DNA of 64,000 nt from Arthrobacter sp. B1I2. GTDB taxonomy: Bacteria; Actinomycetota; Actinomycetes; Actinomycetales; Micrococcaceae. Under the pieces are notes generated by a model. The model was not told the DNA's origin and made no database searches. It saw only the letters and a list, made by a program, of their open reading frames with translations. This document shows, one piece after another, positions 38,257 through 47,697 of the stretch (positions are counted from its first letter, which is position 1; each line of letters begins with the position of its first letter). The stretch is taken from the NCBI RefSeq assembly GCF_030816485.1, contig NZ_JAUSYC010000001.1, positions 2,790,001-2,854,000 of the forward strand. The letters are read 5' to 3'. The translations under genes were made by a program, and so were the position numbers.

Positions 38257-39275
38257 CAAACGATTTCCAGCATTGCGGTGTTCAGGCCGGAACCCACACC
38301 CATGCACAGGACCCGGTCCCCGGTTCCCAGGGACTGCGACTCGGCCGCGAGCGTCATGGGAAGCGATGCGGGCCCCACGTTGCCCCAGTACGGGAAGGTG
38401 ATAGGCACCTTGTCCGGGTCCAGGTCGATCGCGTCGATGATGGCCTGGGTGTAGGCGTTGCTGACCTGGTGCGTGACGTAGCGGTCCATGGCCGACCAGT
38501 CCCACTCGGGCTGCGCTTCATGCCACGCATCGACGACGAGCCGGAGGCCGCCGTCGAGCAGTCCTTTCGTGTCGGTGTGCATGCCGTCGATGCCGCCCAC
38601 GCACAATTCGTGGTGCTCCGTGCCCGCGCGCATCACTCCGCCCACCACCCGGTGCGCACCGGGGTGTTCGTCGGCCGGACCCAGGACGGCGGCAGCAGCT
38701 CCGGACCCCAGCGTCAGCGTGGCGAACTCCCGGTTGAAGTCGTCGCGCGTGGTTTCCGGCCGCTGCAACCGGGCCAGGGTGGCCTCCTGCGTCAGCTGGG
38801 CATCCTCGCCGTTGACAATGACGGCGTACCTGATCTGCCCCGAGTCGATCATGTTCGCTGCCAAGGTCAGGGCGTTCACGAATCCAAGGCAGGCGTTGGC
38901 AAGGTCGAAGTTCATGGCCGACGACGGCAGGCCGAGGCCGTGGTGGATCTTTACCGCCACGGACGGTTCCAGGTTGCGCCGCGTGACCGAGGTGTTGATC
39001 AGCAGGCCGACGTCGGACGCTTCGATGCCTGCCTCGGCCAGAGCCTTGGCGCCCGCTTCCACCGCGGCGTCGTCGAACGATGTTCCGGGGGCCCACCAGC
39101 GGCGGTGCGTGATGCCCGCAACGCGCTCCAGCAGCCGTGGCGGAAACTTCAGCCGCTTCAGGGTGGATGCCAGGTGGCGGTCGAAGTCCGTGGAGCTCAC
39201 AATCCTCGGAGCCTCGACGCTGCTCACCGAGAGCAGCGCGGTGTTGCTGTGGCGGAAGGTTGCATTACCTGCCAA
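38253..39275 (-). CDS. oleA: Acyl-CoA thiolase-like olefin condensing enzyme
   Basis: The 340-residue thiolase-superfamily protein condenses two fatty acyl-CoA chains head to head, the first step of long-chain olefin synthesis. The active-site cysteine is in LANACLGFVNAL and a catalytic histidine and asparagine occur in the C-terminal half. I start it at TTG 39275, which is 5 nt after AGAGGGG and begins the family-like AGNATFRHSNTALL; the ATG at 39305 would add 10 residues. A possible promoter (TTGAGC and TACAGT on the minus strand) lies about 20-50 bp beyond that ATG. Confidence 0.87.
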   Translation of the reverse strand: MAGNATFRHSNTALLSVSSVEAPRIVSSTDFDRHLASTLKRLKFPPRLLERVAGITHRRWWAPGTSFDDAAVEAGAKALAEAGIEASDVGLLINTSVTRRNLEPSVAVKIHHGLGLPSSAMNFDLANACLGFVNALTLAANMIDSGQIRYAVIVNGEDAQLTQEATLARLQRPETTRDDFNREFATLTLGSGAAAAVLGPADEHPGAHRVVGGVMRAGTEHHELCVGGIDGMHTDTKGLLDGGLRLVVDAWHEAQPEWDWSAMDRYVTHQVSNAYTQAIIDAIDLDPDKVPITFPYWGNVGPASLPMTLAAESQSLGTGDRVLCMGVGSGLNTAMLEIVW

Positions 39276-39506
39276 TTCAAGCCCCTCTTCGTTTCCGTCC
39301 TGCATTCATGCGGTGACTGTACCCACATCAACGCAGGCTCAAGAGCTTAACTATGCCTTTGCCGGGCTGGAACATGCATATCCGGCGGTGGCGACGGCAT
39401 CGGCAAGGGGGTGCTGCTGCGGGGAAATGTCGGTTCTGCCCAGTAGATTGGAGGGAGCCGGTTCCAGCAAAGTGCCCCACCCCCGCTCCAGGAGACCAGA
39501 AAAGCC

Positions 39507-42500
39507 TTGCACCTCAAAAGCCTCACCGTCCGGGGGTTCAAGTCCTTTGCGTCTGCCACCACCTTCGACTTCGAACCCGGCGTCACCGCCGTCGTGGGTC
39601 CCAACGGATCCGGCAAGTCCAATGTGGTGGACGCCCTGGCCTGGGTCATGGGCGAGCAGGGGGCCAAGACCCTCCGCGGCGGCAAGATGGAGGACGTCAT
39701 TTTTGCCGGGACGTCCGGGCGGCCGCCGCTGGGACGTGCCCACGTTTCGCTGACCATCGACAACACCGACGGCGCCCTGCCGATTGAATACAGCGAAGTG
39801 ACCATTTCCCGGACATTGTTCCGCACAGGTGGATCCGAGTACGCCATCAACGGTGCCGGCTGCCGGCTGCTTGATATCCAGGAACTGCTCTCCGACTCCG
39901 GGCTGGGCCGGGAAATGCACGTCATCGTGGGCCAGGGCCAGCTGGACCGCGTGCTTCACGCCACCCCGGAGGACCGCCGCGGCTTCATCGAGGAGGCGGC
40001 AGGGATCCTCAAGCACCGCCGCCGCAAGGAACGGACGGTCCGGAAGCTGGAGGCCATGCAGGCCAACCTCCAGCGCCTTACCGACCTCACCGGGGAGATC
40101 CGGCGCCAGCTCACGCCCCTTGGCAAGCAGGCGGAGGTGGCCCGCCGTGCCCAGCGCGTCCAGTTCGACGTCCGGGACGCCCGTGCCCGGCTTCTTGCCG
40201 ATGACCTGGTCCAGCTGCAGCAGGCGCTGGAGCAGGACGTGGCGGACGAGGCAGCGCTCAAGGCCCGCCGGACCGCCGTCGAGCAGGAACTCGAAGCAGG
40301 GCGCAGGCAGCAGGCAGCGCTGGAGCAGCTGGCGGCCGAGGCCACGCCCCGGCTCAACGCGGCGCGGGACACCTGGTACCGGCTGTCCACCGCGCGTGAG
40401 CGGCTCCGGTCGCTGGGCTCACTGGCCACCGAACGCAGCCGGCTGCTGGGTTCCGACGATGCCGCGCCGGCCTCCGGACGGGACCCCGAACAGCTTGAGC
40501 GCCAGGCTGCCAGGGTGCGGCAGGAGCTGGCCGGGCTTGAACAGGACATCCAGGCCAGGCGCAGCACCCTGGACGCGGCCAGCGCGGCCAAAGCCGAGGC
40601 AGAGCAGGCCGCACAGGCCGAGGACCGGCGGCTGACGGCCCAACTTCGGGCCGCAGCGGACCGGCGGGAGGGCCTGGCCCGCCTGGCCGGACAAGTAGCA
40701 GCCGCCAGGTCCCGGGTGGAGTCCGCGCAGGCGGAACTGGGCCGGCTGCGGGAATCCCTCGCCGCCGGAACGGAACGCCGTGCCCGTGCCCAGGCCGAGT
40801 TCACGGCACTGGAAAACCAGGTGGCCGGCGTGGAAGAGGGGGAAGAATCCCTCGACGCCGACTACGAGGCCGCCAGTGAAGCGCTGGACGCGGTGCTTCA
40901 GGAGATCGCCGACCTCAAGGCGGCCGTCAATGAGGGCGTCCGCAAGCGGGATGCCCTCGCCGCGCGGCTCGACGCGCTGAAGCTCGGCCTTGACCGCAAG
41001 GACGGCGCCAGGCACGTGCTGGAGTCGGGGCTGCCGGGAGTGCTGGGAAGCCTCGCTGCCGGGATCACGGTGCAGGGCGGCTATGAGGCGGCAATCGCCG
41101 CCGCCCTGGGGGAGGCCTCCGACGCAGTCCTGGTCAAGGATGCGGACACGGCGGCCGCGGTCCTGCAAGTGCTCAAGGACGACGACGCCGGGCGGGCGTC
41201 GCTGCTCCTCGCATCGGCGGCCGGAGACCACCGGGGGGACGCTGCCACGACGCAGTCGGTTGAAAGAGTGCCGCTGCCCGCGGGAGCGGAATGGGCCGAC
41301 GCCCTGGTCGACGGACCTTCTGATCACATCCCGCTGGTCCGGCACCTGCTTTCCGGAACCGCCGTCGTCACCGGCATTGACGCTGCGGCCTCGCTCGTGG
41401 CTTCACAGCCCGGGCTCACGGCCGTCACCCGCGAGGGGGACGTGTTCACTGCCGTATCCGTCGCCGGCGGCTCGGCCAAGGCGCCGTCCCTCCTGGAGGT
41501 GCAGGCGGCAGTGGACGACGCCGGCCGGAGCCTTTCGGCGGTCACGGCAGACCTGGAGCGGAACAGGTTCGCCCTGGCCGCCGCCAAGGCCCGGCGCGCA
41601 GGGGCGCAGGAGGAAGCGGACGCGGCCCTGGACAAGCTGCACGATTCCGATGCCCGCCTGGCCGCCGTGGCTGAACGCCTGGGCCACCTCAACTCGGTTC
41701 TGCGCAGCGCCGTCGGCGAGAGTGAGCGGCTGGCAGCGTCCCTGGCACGGGCCGGGGAGAACGTTGCGGCGGAGGAGGAAGCGCTCGCTGCCATCACCGC
41801 CCGCCTGGCCGCCGCCCAGGAAGCTCCCGTTGAAGAGGAGCCCTCCACAGACCAGCGGGACGCCCTGGCGCAGGCCGCCTCCGCCGCCCGTGCAGCCGAG
41901 GTGGAAGCGCGGTTGTCCCTGCGCAGTGCCGAAGAGCAGCTGGTGGCCACCCGCAACCGGGTGGAATCCCTGGAACGCGCCGCCGCCACCGAGCGCCGCG
42001 CCCGGGAGGAAGCCGCCCAGCGTGCCCGGCGCCGCCGCATCCAGGCCAGGCGTGCAGCCGCCGTTTCCGCCGGGGTGGAACAGGCGCTGGCCTACGTGGA
42101 CGTCTCCGTGGACCTTGCCCGGCATGAACGGGACCTTGCCGAGGAAAACCGCGAACAGCGTGACCGTGGGCTGCGGGACGTCCGGGAAGCGAACGATGCC
42201 CTGGCCCGGGAACTCGCCGACCTCACGGACAACGTGCACCGGGACGAGCTGGCCCGGGCCCAGCAGCGGGCCAGGATCGAGGCGGTGGAATCCCGCTCCG
42301 TGGATGAACTGGGCATCACCCCCGAAGCGCTGGTCGCAGAGTTCGGGCCCCATATCCCGGTTCCCTTGCCGGCTGAGGAATCCGGCGACAAGTGGGCGGC
42401 ACTGCGGGCCCCTGTAGATGCCAGCGGGGAAGAGGTCAGGCAAGGGAAGCCCTACGTCCGGCAGGAACAGGAGAAGCGGCTGCGGAAGGCCGAGCGCGAC

Positions 42501-43112
42501 CTCGCCAGCCTGGGCAAGGTCAACCCACTGGCGCTGGAGGAATTCGCGGCGCTGGAGGAGCGGCACCAGTTCCTCAGCACCCAGCTCGAGGACCTGAAGG
42601 CCAGCCGCCGGGACCTGCTGGACATCATCAAGGAAGTGGATGACCGGGTCCAGCGTGTCTTCGCCGAGGCGTTCGAGGACACCCAGGCCCAGTTCGTCCG
42701 GGTTTTTGAGCGGCTCTTTCCCGGCGGCGAAGGCCGCCTGGTCCTCACAGACCCTGCGGACATGCTCACCACAGGCATTGAGGTGGAGGCCCGTCCCGCG
42801 GGCAAGAAGATCAAGCGGCTGTCCCTGCTCTCCGGCGGCGAGCGGTCCCTGACCGCCGTGGCGCTGCTGGTGGCCATCTTCAAGGCGCGGCCCTCGCCGT
42901 TCTACGTCATGGACGAAGTGGAGGCGGCACTGGACGACACCAACCTCGGCCGGCTGATCACCATTTTCGAAGAGCTCCGGGAATCCAGCCAGCTCATCGT
43001 CATCACCCACCAGAAGCGGACCATGGAAGTGGCAGACGCGCTGTACGGCGTGACCATGAGGGGCGACGGCGTCTCCACCGTCATCAGCCAGCGCCTGGGG
43101 GCGGAGGTTTAG
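39507..43112 (+). CDS. smc: Chromosome segregation ATPase SMC
   Basis: The 1201-residue protein has an N-terminal Walker A (GPNGSGKSNVVDAL, about 32-45), two long coiled-coil stretches rich in A, E, R and Q (about 165-500 and 670-1000), a hinge near 505-665 and the C-terminal LSGGERSLTAVAL signature with the DEVEAALDDTN Walker B. It compacts and separates replicated chromosomes with ScpA and ScpB. The start is TTG behind CCAGGAGA. The 230 bp between oleA and smc hold only promoters and no gene that I can support. Confidence 0.95.
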   Translation: MHLKSLTVRGFKSFASATTFDFEPGVTAVVGPNGSGKSNVVDALAWVMGEQGAKTLRGGKMEDVIFAGTSGRPPLGRAHVSLTIDNTDGALPIEYSEVTISRTLFRTGGSEYAINGAGCRLLDIQELLSDSGLGREMHVIVGQGQLDRVLHATPEDRRGFIEEAAGILKHRRRKERTVRKLEAMQANLQRLTDLTGEIRRQLTPLGKQAEVARRAQRVQFDVRDARARLLADDLVQLQQALEQDVADEAALKARRTAVEQELEAGRRQQAALEQLAAEATPRLNAARDTWYRLSTARERLRSLGSLATERSRLLGSDDAAPASGRDPEQLERQAARVRQELAGLEQDIQARRSTLDAASAAKAEAEQAAQAEDRRLTAQLRAAADRREGLARLAGQVAAARSRVESAQAELGRLRESLAAGTERRARAQAEFTALENQVAGVEEGEESLDADYEAASEALDAVLQEIADLKAAVNEGVRKRDALAARLDALKLGLDRKDGARHVLESGLPGVLGSLAAGITVQGGYEAAIAAALGEASDAVLVKDADTAAAVLQVLKDDDAGRASLLLASAAGDHRGDAATTQSVERVPLPAGAEWADALVDGPSDHIPLVRHLLSGTAVVTGIDAAASLVASQPGLTAVTREGDVFTAVSVAGGSAKAPSLLEVQAAVDDAGRSLSAVTADLERNRFALAAAKARRAGAQEEADAALDKLHDSDARLAAVAERLGHLNSVLRSAVGESERLAASLARAGENVAAEEEALAAITARLAAAQEAPVEEEPSTDQRDALAQAASAARAAEVEARLSLRSAEEQLVATRNRVESLERAAATERRAREEAAQRARRRRIQARRAAAVSAGVEQALAYVDVSVDLARHERDLAEENREQRDRGLRDVREANDALARELADLTDNVHRDELARAQQRARIEAVESRSVDELGITPEALVAEFGPHIPVPLPAEESGDKWAALRAPVDASGEEVRQGKPYVRQEQEKRLRKAERDLASLGKVNPLALEEFAALEERHQFLSTQLEDLKASRRDLLDIIKEVDDRVQRVFAEAFEDTQAQFVRVFERLFPGGEGRLVLTDPADMLTTGIEVEARPAGKKIKRLSLLSGGERSLTAVALLVAIFKARPSPFYVMDEVEAALDDTNLGRLITIFEELRESSQLIVITHQKRTMEVADALYGVTMRGDGVSTVISQRLGAEV

Positions 43113-43134
43113 CAGCAGGCGGCAGCCCAAAGGT

Positions 43135-43177
43135 GCAGGTCAGGGGCAGGTCAGGGCAGATCGCCGGCAGGTCACCG
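43135..43177. repeat. Four near-tandem 10-11-bp repeats between smc and ftsY
   Basis: Copies begin at 43135, 43146, 43156 and 43167. Three share GCAGGTCA exactly and one reads GCAGATCG. The spacing is close to one DNA helical turn, so the motifs face the same side of the helix. This could be a phased binding site ahead of ftsY or simple slippage sequence. Confidence 0.5.
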
Positions 43178-43226
43178 GCGCCGGGGGCGCCGGAACCCGG
43201 CGGGCCGTTTGTGAGAAGCTAGGGGA

Positions 43227-44432
43227 GTGAATGACATCCTTCCCATTGTCCTGTCCATTCTTGCTGCGCTGGTGGTCATCGGCGGTCTGATTCCGGTGCT
43301 GCTTAAGACGCGGAGGAACATCACCAAGTACCCCGGCACCCGGGATGCCAACGATCCGGAGGTCCGCTCCGGCGGGAGCACCGCGGTGGCGGACAGGGAT
43401 GGAACCCTCGAGCGGAAGGCCCCCGGCTACGCCGACCTCGACGGGCTGGATACCGCAACGGTTCCGGATGACGCCGCCGGGCTGGAAACCATCCCCGTCG
43501 AAACCCCGCTCCCTGTCGCTGGCCGCCTCACCCGCCTTCGTGAACGGCTGGTGCGCTCCAACAACATCATGGGCAAGGGCCTGCTGGCACTGCTTTCCAG
43601 CGACCGGATCGACGAGGGCGTCTGGGACGAGGTTGAAGAGACCCTCCTGCTCGCGGACCTGGGAACTGAGCCCACCATGCAGCTGGTGGATGCCCTGCGG
43701 GAACGGGTCAAGGTGCTGGGCACCCGGACCCCGGAACACGTCAAGACCATGCTCCGCGAGGAACTGATCAAGCTTGTGGACCCCACCATGGACCGCAGCC
43801 TGAACGTCACGCGCCATGCGGACAAACCCGCCGTGATGATGGTGGTGGGCGTGAACGGCGTGGGCAAGACCACCACAGTGGGCAAGCTGGCACGGGTGCT
43901 GGTGGCCGAGGACAAGGACGTCCTGCTGGGCGCCGCGGACACGTTCCGCGCCGCAGCGGCGGAACAGTTGGCCACGTGGGGGCAGCGCGTGGGCGTACCG
44001 ACCGTGAAGTCGGATATCGACGGCGCCGACCCCGCCTCCGTTGCCTACGAGGCCGTGAAGGCAGGCATTGAGCAGGAAGTGGACGTCGTCATGATCGACA
44101 CCGCCGGGCGCCTGCAGAACAAGGTGGGCCTGATGGACGAACTGGGCAAGGTCAAGCGCGTGGTGGAGAAACTGGCCGACGTGGATGAGGTCCTGCTGGT
44201 GCTGGATGCCACCACGGGCCAGAACGGCCTGAACCAGGCACGGGTCTTCTCAGAGGTGGTCAACATCACCGGCATCGTCCTGACCAAGCTGGACGGGACT
44301 GCCAAGGGCGGCATCGTCGTCGCCATCCAAAAGACCCTTGGCGTGCCCGTCAAGCTCATTGGCCTGGGCGAAGGTGCCGACGACCTGGCCCCGTTCGACC
44401 CCGAGGGCTTTGTCGACGCCCTGCTGAACTAG
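43227..44432 (+). CDS. ftsY: Signal recognition particle receptor
   Basis: The 401-residue GTPase receives the SRP-ribosome complex at the membrane. A hydrophobic helix at about 4-24 anchors it, an acidic linker follows, and then comes the NG domain with P-loop GVNGVGKTTTVGKLA near 210, DTFRAAAAEQL, DTAGRL and TKLDGTAKGG. The N-terminal membrane helix is typical of actinobacterial FtsY. The partner gene ffh lies 4.7 kb downstream. Confidence 0.95.
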   Translation: MNDILPIVLSILAALVVIGGLIPVLLKTRRNITKYPGTRDANDPEVRSGGSTAVADRDGTLERKAPGYADLDGLDTATVPDDAAGLETIPVETPLPVAGRLTRLRERLVRSNNIMGKGLLALLSSDRIDEGVWDEVEETLLLADLGTEPTMQLVDALRERVKVLGTRTPEHVKTMLREELIKLVDPTMDRSLNVTRHADKPAVMMVVGVNGVGKTTTVGKLARVLVAEDKDVLLGAADTFRAAAAEQLATWGQRVGVPTVKSDIDGADPASVAYEAVKAGIEQEVDVVMIDTAGRLQNKVGLMDELGKVKRVVEKLADVDEVLLVLDATTGQNGLNQARVFSEVVNITGIVLTKLDGTAKGGIVVAIQKTLGVPVKLIGLGEGADDLAPFDPEGFVDALLN

Positions 44433-44467
44433 CAGGGAAGCGCGGCCGGGAGGCCCGCCCTCGGTGG

Positions 44468-45703
44468 CTAGCCAGCCCGCAGTGTTTCGCGGGTGGGCAG
44501 CCAGCCGATTGCGGCCAGGAGCATGATGCCCCCGGTCACCCCGAAAGCCCAGCCGAAGCCCAGCCGGTCCGCGAGCAGTCCGGCGGCGATCGGACCAACG
44601 ATCGCTCCGACGTCGGACGTCATCTGGTAGGCGGCCAGCACCTTGCCGCCCGAGCGTCCGTTGCCAATGACATCGGCCACGGCGGCCTGCTGGGCGGGGC
44701 CGAAGAGCCCGGACCCGACGCCGGCAAGCGCTGACGCCGCAAGGAACCAGGGCAGCTCGGAGGCAATGCCGATCGCCGCAGTTGATAAGGCTGCCACCAG
44801 CAGGCCCGCGATCATCATTGGCTTGCGCCCCAGGGAGTCCGCCAGCCGTCCCGAAAAGGTCAGCGCGGCTGCATTTCCGGCAGCAAACACCGCAAGTGCC
44901 AGGCCCGCGGCCTGCGGACCCGCCCCGAAGGCGGCCGCGGCGAACAGCGGCACCGTTGCCATCCGGACGCCAAAAGTGGCCCACCCGTTGGCAAAGCTGG
45001 ACAAGAGGGCCGACCGGTAGGTTCCGGCGGCAAGGGCCTCGCCAAAGCGCATGTCCGGTGGACGGTGCCGGGTTTCGTCCCCGCCCCGGCGCTGATGGCT
45101 GAGCTGGGTCTGCACCACAAATGCGGCAACGAGCAGGGCCGCGGCATACGCAAGGAACGGGACCCGCAAGCCAAGCCCCGCCAGCAGCCCACCCACAATC
45201 GGCCCGCACACGTTACCGATCAGGAAAGCCGACGCATAGGCTCCTGAGACCCTTCCCCTGCTTTTGGGCGGCGCCAGCCGGACCACCAGGGCCATCGATG
45301 CCACAGTGAACATGACGGAGCCTGCCCCGCCAAGGCCGCGGAACAGCAGCAGCTGCCAATAATCCTGCGCGAAGGCACAAGCCGCCGTGGACAATGCCAC
45401 GATCAGCAGTCCCGCGACATAGACAGGACGTTCGCCGCGCCTGCCGATCAGGGCGCCGCCGGCGGGCGCGAACGCCAGGCGCATGAAGGCAAAAATCGCC
45501 ACAATGACGGCAGCCTCGGTATTCCCGACCCCGAAGGTCGTTGCGAACTGCGGCAATACGGGCGCCACGAGCCCGAATCCGAGCGCGATGAGGAACGCGG
45601 CGCCCAGCATCACCTTGATGTCGCGTGGAAGCTTTTCCCGCTGCGGCCTCAGCCGCGCCAAAAACCTTGAAGTGGCGCCGCTTGCGCGGGGTGGTGCCGT
45701 CAT
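44468..45703 (-). CDS. MFS-family transporter, probable drug exporter
   Basis: The 411-residue protein has about 12 hydrophobic helices and the motif A-like sequence GGALIGRRGERPVYVAG after helix 2, with a second copy (SGRLADSLGRKPMMIAG) midway, as expected for a two-repeat transporter. The EmrB/Bcr-like pattern suggests export of toxic compounds. The substrate is unknown. It is convergent with ftsY and divergent from amtB. Confidence 0.85.
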   Translation of the reverse strand: MTAPPRASGATSRFLARLRPQREKLPRDIKVMLGAAFLIALGFGLVAPVLPQFATTFGVGNTEAAVIVAIFAFMRLAFAPAGGALIGRRGERPVYVAGLLIVALSTAACAFAQDYWQLLLFRGLGGAGSVMFTVASMALVVRLAPPKSRGRVSGAYASAFLIGNVCGPIVGGLLAGLGLRVPFLAYAAALLVAAFVVQTQLSHQRRGGDETRHRPPDMRFGEALAAGTYRSALLSSFANGWATFGVRMATVPLFAAAAFGAGPQAAGLALAVFAAGNAAALTFSGRLADSLGRKPMMIAGLLVAALSTAAIGIASELPWFLAASALAGVGSGLFGPAQQAAVADVIGNGRSGGKVLAAYQMTSDVGAIVGPIAAGLLADRLGFGWAFGVTGGIMLLAAIGWLPTRETLRAG

Positions 45704-45752
45704 GGTGCAGGAGTCCTTGCCTGAAAGGGAGCCGGGTGGCTGCGCGGGTGCG

Positions 45753-45768
45753 GAAACATAACCGTAAC
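45753..45768 (+). promoter_or_regulatory. GlnR-type box upstream of amtB
   Basis: GAAAC-N6-GTAAC (45753-45757 and 45764-45768) matches the half-site spacing described for GlnR boxes in actinomycetes. It lies about 160 bp before the amtB ATG, near the MFS start. A further GTAAC at 45806-45810 lacks a partner. This is inference from motif shape only. Confidence 0.4.
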
Positions 45769-45928
45769 AAGGCGGATATGCACCATTTACTTCCTAGAGG
45801 TTGTTGTAACAGCCCGGCAATCTAAATCCTCCGCGGGCGAAACACGCCGCCCACAAACTCTTTACAGGACGCAAAAGGCGTTGGCAGGCGGAGTAGTCCG
45901 CAAGATTCGATGAGAGAGGACGTGCACC

Positions 45929-47290
45929 ATGGAACTTACCGCAGGTCACGTTTGGGTCATGGTGGCGGCAGCCCTTGTGCTGTTCATGACACCCGGTCTG
46001 GCATTTTTCTACGGCGGCATGACCCGCGCCAAGGCAGCCCTGAACATGATGATGATGAGCTTCATCTCCATCGGCATGGTGGGCGTTGTCTGGGTACTGT
46101 GGGGCGCCTCCATGAGCTCCGGCGAAGGGTTCCTGGAGATCGTGGGCAACCCGTTCGCCACGTTCGGCCTTGAGGGCATCACCACCCCCGACGGCCTGAT
46201 CAAGGTGGGCTACGCCGCCACCTTCGCCATCATCACCGTCGCACTGATCAGCGGCGCCATCGCCGACCGCGCCAAGTTCGGCGCCTGGTCCGTCTTCGTT
46301 CCCGTGTGGGTCACGCTGGTTTACTGCCCGCTGGCCTACATGGTGTGGGGAGGCGGTCTCTTCGGTCCCGAAGGCGCCATCGGCAAGGCCCTCGGCCCCG
46401 CCATCGACTTCGCCGGCGGCACGGTCGTCCACATCAACGCAGGTGTGGCAGCACTGATCCTCGTCCTGATCATTGGCAACCGCAGGGGCTTCGGCAAGGA
46501 CCCGAACCACCGCCCGCACAACATCCCGTTCGTCATGCTCGGCGCGGCCATCCTCTGGTTCGGCTGGTTCGGCTTCAACGGTGGTGCAGCCACCACAGCC
46601 GAACAGGGCGGCCTGATCTGGATCAACACCCTCGCAGCCCCGGCAGCGGCGATGCTCGGCTGGCTGGTCACCGAACGCATCCGCGACGGACACCCCACCT
46701 CCCTGGGCGCAGCTTCCGGCGTTGTTGCCGGCCTCGTGGCCATCACCCCAGCGTGCGCCAACGTCAGCCCCGTCGGTGCGCTCGGCCTCGGCGTGGTAGC
46801 CGGCGTAGCTTCCGCCCTGGCAGTCGGCCTGAAGTTCCGCTGGGGCTTCGATGACTCGCTGGACGTCGTCGGCGTGCACCTGGTGTCCGGCATCATCGGC
46901 ACCGTGGCACTGGGCTTCATCGCGCTGCCCACCGACGGTGTTGGCGGCGGCCTCTTCTACGGCGGCGGACTGACACAGCTCTGGGCACAGCTCGCAGCAG
47001 CCGGCATCGCCATCGCGTACTCGGCGGTCTTGACCTCAATCATTGCGCTGGCCATCCACAAGACCATGGGCTTCCGCGTCTCGCAGGAACAGGAAACGGT
47101 GGGTGTGGACCTCAGCCTGCACGCCGAGACTGCCTACGAGTTCGGCCTGAGCGGACACGGCGGAAGCTTCCAGCCGCTGCACGACATGATCACCGGCAAG
47201 GGCCAGGGCGGGTCCCACGAAGCAGCCCAGGCAGCACCCGGTACGCAGAAGGCACAGCCAGCAACAGGTAAGGAAAGTGTGGGGGCATGA
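45929..47290 (+). CDS. amtB: Ammonium transporter
   Basis: The 453-residue protein has about 11 membrane helices and no long signal peptide. FYGGMTRAKAALNMMM, FAGGTVVHINAGVAALIL and the twin-histidine pore region (VVGVHLVSGIIG) identify the Amt family. It conducts ammonium or ammonia into the cell. The hydrophilic tail of about 50 residues, rich in glutamine and alanine, is cytoplasmic. Its stop overlaps the start of the PII gene. Confidence 0.95.
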   Translation: MELTAGHVWVMVAAALVLFMTPGLAFFYGGMTRAKAALNMMMMSFISIGMVGVVWVLWGASMSSGEGFLEIVGNPFATFGLEGITTPDGLIKVGYAATFAIITVALISGAIADRAKFGAWSVFVPVWVTLVYCPLAYMVWGGGLFGPEGAIGKALGPAIDFAGGTVVHINAGVAALILVLIIGNRRGFGKDPNHRPHNIPFVMLGAAILWFGWFGFNGGAATTAEQGGLIWINTLAAPAAAMLGWLVTERIRDGHPTSLGAASGVVAGLVAITPACANVSPVGALGLGVVAGVASALAVGLKFRWGFDDSLDVVGVHLVSGIIGTVALGFIALPTDGVGGGLFYGGGLTQLWAQLAAAGIAIAYSAVLTSIIALAIHKTMGFRVSQEQETVGVDLSLHAETAYEFGLSGHGGSFQPLHDMITGKGQGGSHEAAQAAPGTQKAQPATGKESVGA

Positions 47291-47625
47291 AACTGATTAC
47301 TGCAATCGTCAGGCCGGAAAAGCTCGAAGCCATCAGGGAAGGACTGGAAGCTTACGGCGTCCAGGGCCTCACCGTCAGCGCAGCCAGCGGATACGGCCGG
47401 CAGCGCGGCTACACCGAGGTCTACCGCGGAGCGGAGTACAACGTGGACCTCCTGCCCAAGATCCGGGTGGAAGTCCTGGCCACGGACGAGCAGGCCGACG
47501 ACATCCTGGACGTGATCATTGCCAGTTCCAATACCGGCAGGGCCGGGGACGGCAAGGTCTGGACCATTGACGTCCACGAAGCAGTACGGGTGCGAACCGG
47601 GGAACGCGGAGTGGCTGCCATCTAG
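47287..47625 (+). CDS. glnK: PII nitrogen regulatory protein
   Basis: The 112-residue trimeric signal protein starts with MKLITAIVRPEKLEAI and carries the T-loop with tyrosine 51 (YRGAEYNVDLLPK), the residue that is nucleotidylylated in other bacteria. The coupled position after amtB suggests that it gates the transporter. The usual third gene glnD, for the modifying enzyme, is not here: a terminator and a minus-strand gene follow instead. Confidence 0.94.
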   Translation: MKLITAIVRPEKLEAIREGLEAYGVQGLTVSAASGYGRQRGYTEVYRGAEYNVDLLPKIRVEVLATDEQADDILDVIIASSNTGRAGDGKVWTIDVHEAVRVRTGERGVAAI

Positions 47626-47647
47626 GGCACCGACAACTGAAGCAGAA

Positions 47648-47690
47648 ACAAAGGTGGGCGGGAACCGGAAAGGTTCCCGCCCACCTTTGT
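47648..47690. terminator. Bidirectional terminator between glnK and zwf
   Basis: A perfect 19-bp stem (47648-47666 with 47672-47690) closes a GGAAA loop. The A-rich left end and T-rich right end let it act for both convergent genes. Confidence 0.9.
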
Positions 47691-47697
47691 TCTTGTC

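Noticed and set aside
41403..43130. 575-codon open frame antisense to smc
   Set aside because: It is antisense to a well-supported gene, has low-complexity composition and no recognisable domain.
45794..46879. Open frame antisense to amtB
   Set aside because: It is a histidine- and aspartate-rich shadow with no ribosome site.
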